Shown here in pieces: positions 62,923 through 64,000 of a stretch of DNA of 64,000 bases. This DNA comes from Clostridia bacterium. GTDB taxonomy: Bacteria > Bacillota > Clostridia > Oscillospirales > CAG-272. Both the position numbers and the translations under genes were made by a program. The notes beneath the pieces were generated by a model. The model had not been told where the DNA came from and searched no databases. It was given only the letters and a program-made list of their open reading frames with translations. The stretch lies in assembly GCA_017517745.1 (NCBI GenBank), contig JAFWYJ010000049.1, forward strand, positions 1 to 64,000. The letters run 5' to 3'. Position 1 is the first letter of the stretch, and each line of letters begins with the position of its first letter.

Positions 62923-64000
62923 TCACGGTTTCTTTTTTTGAAAAAGTCCATCCAACAGATTCTTGGTGTTCATCTCCAAAAGGGATCCGATCGTTTTTTT
63001 CACGGTTTCGTAGACGTGCGGATCAAGCTGGCGATTCTTTTTGAGTCGCGACACCGACATCAGATCGGTCAAAGTCAGCGCGTTATCCGATGACAGAATC
63101 GCATAAACCGCTTCCACAAACTGCTCCCTTTGCTCGGGATTCATGGTGTGAATCCATTCGTTGAGAGTTTTGTCCAGACGCTTGCATTCTCCCGTCACGT
63201 TTGCCAAATGGACGAACGAGCCTCCCATAACGTTCCAAGACAAAGCGTCATGCTGAAAAAGTCCTGCCTGACGGCTTTTGACAACCGTATAGTTTTCATC
63301 ATGCTCCAAAAGCATCCCCACAACAGAGGATTGCGGTACGAGCGATTTGATGATCGGACGCATTTCCAGATACTCGGGACGATCGATCATTCCCGCTCCA
63401 AATCCGGGGCCATCATTGCTCCAAACACGTGTCAGCCGCTTTTTGATCTCCGGCGCACAATTGACAGCCGCATAGACGGCAAGATTTCCTCCCTTGCTGT
63501 GTCCGCTCAAAAGGATGTCGCCGTCAAAGGCTGCCGCCGCAGCGCTCAGATAGTCCACTGCCGCCAGCTGTGCCGGAACAACTTCCAGGAAACTCATGTT
63601 AAAGTTCTCTTTCCAACCGACCAACGTGTCGTCGGTACCGCGGTATGCGATCAGCATCGTACCGTCACCCGGAAGAAAGGTGGTTGCCGAGAACTGCATC
63701 TCCTTTTTTTGATCGATTTCATTGACGTGCGCGCGCATCTCGACACTGCGGAAACGGCGCGTTGCCTTTACGGTGCGAAACAGAGTGACGATCTCCTTTG
63801 GCACGATCAGTCCCATGGAAATCTTCTTGGGATCGGGATTCTTTGCAAAAAAGGTATTTGCCGCCGATCGGATGGGAATGCCGGAATCCTCGTGAGATGC
63901 CGGAACGATGTCTTTCAGATCCAGATAAGACAGCAAAGAAAAGATCAAACTGTCGACTTCATTCAGCGGTGCTTCACAAAAAGTCAGATCTCCGCGCCAT
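62923..64000 (-). CDS. DUF2974 (Mbeg1-like) alpha/beta-hydrolase, 5' end beyond the window
   Basis: At least 358 residues; the open frame runs through the right edge. The visible N-terminus GDLTFCEAPLNEVDSLIFSLLSYLDL matches the family start, so little is missing. The nucleophile elbow GHSKGG lies about 60 residues after a YRGTDDTLVGWKENFN oxyanion-type motif, as in lipase-like class 3 folds. WSNDGPGF follows. The in-frame ATG at 63948 is internal, not the start. Function is unknown; no signal peptide can be seen in the available part. Confidence 0.82.
   Translation of the reverse strand, partial: WRGDLTFCEAPLNEVDSLIFSLLSYLDLKDIVPASHEDSGIPIRSAANTFFAKNPDPKKISMGLIVPKEIVTLFRTVKATRRFRSVEMRAHVNEIDQKKEMQFSATTFLPGDGTMLIAYRGTDDTLVGWKENFNMSFLEVVPAQLAAVDYLSAAAAAFDGDILLSGHSKGGNLAVYAAVNCAPEIKKRLTRVWSNDGPGFGAGMIDRPEYLEMRPIIKSLVPQSSVVGMLLEHDENYTVVKSRQAGLFQHDALSWNVMGGSFVHLANVTGECKRLDKTLNEWIHTMNPEQREQFVEAVYAILSSDNALTLTDLMSVSRLKKNRQLDPHVYETVKKTIGSLLEMNTKNLLDGLFQKKKP

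Overview
The window looks like a chromosomal piece of an anaerobic, endospore-forming Bacillota of class Clostridia, probably an uncultured gut lineage. The evidence is a SpoIIID regulator, a PolC-type replicative polymerase, the MEP isoprenoid genes dxr and ispG, the order rpsB-tsf-pyrH-frr-uppS-cdsA-dxr-rseP-ispG-polC, many textbook sigma-A promoters with 17-bp spacers, strong GGAGG ribosome binding sites, and glycan-degrading enzymes. I do not recognise the species.

Left part (1-33.5 kb, mostly plus strand). It opens with the tail of a tRNA-associated element whose tRNA lies outside the window. Next come a large secreted lipoprotein behind a MerR-type promoter, a small membrane protein and an SGNH hydrolase. 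A carbohydrate block follows: GH3, GH32, GH31, three tandem GH20-like paralogs and an MFS transporter. It is interrupted by an LDH-like dehydrogenase, by the translation/secretion cluster ylxM-ffh-rpsP-khpA, and by tRNA-Val. Then come guaB, a minus-strand ABC importer with a Crp/Fnr regulator, a nucleotidyltransferase-galE-galM operon, a sugar isomerase-like gene, rsmE, a PucR/CdaR-type regulator, an S41 protease, greA and tRNA-Pro.

Right part (33.7-64 kb, mostly minus strand). It holds an XRE regulator, a gene remnant and a 1407-residue 2-hydroxyacyl-CoA dehydratase activase-like protein. Fragments of fakA and plsY come next, then a six-gene aromatic amino acid operon (aroF-pheA-aroB-aroE/K-aroA-tyrA). 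This operon is preceded by a Phe/Tyr leader peptide and a terminator, which is a classical attenuator. After it come polC-ispG-rseP-dxr-cdsA-uppS, frr, pyrH, tsf and rpsB, then spoIIID, a SpoU-type RNA methyltransferase, a second XRE regulator and a DUF2974 hydrolase cut by the window end.

Two signals stand out. First, both tRNA genes, and a third one inferred beyond the left edge, are followed by the same structured module of about 175 nt: a terminator-like hairpin, a short hairpin, a longer stem, an imperfect second copy of that tRNA's own 3' end, and another terminator. The primary sequences differ while the structure is kept. Second, the aromatic operon has a 24-codon leader peptide with seven consecutive Phe/Tyr codons upstream of a strong terminator.
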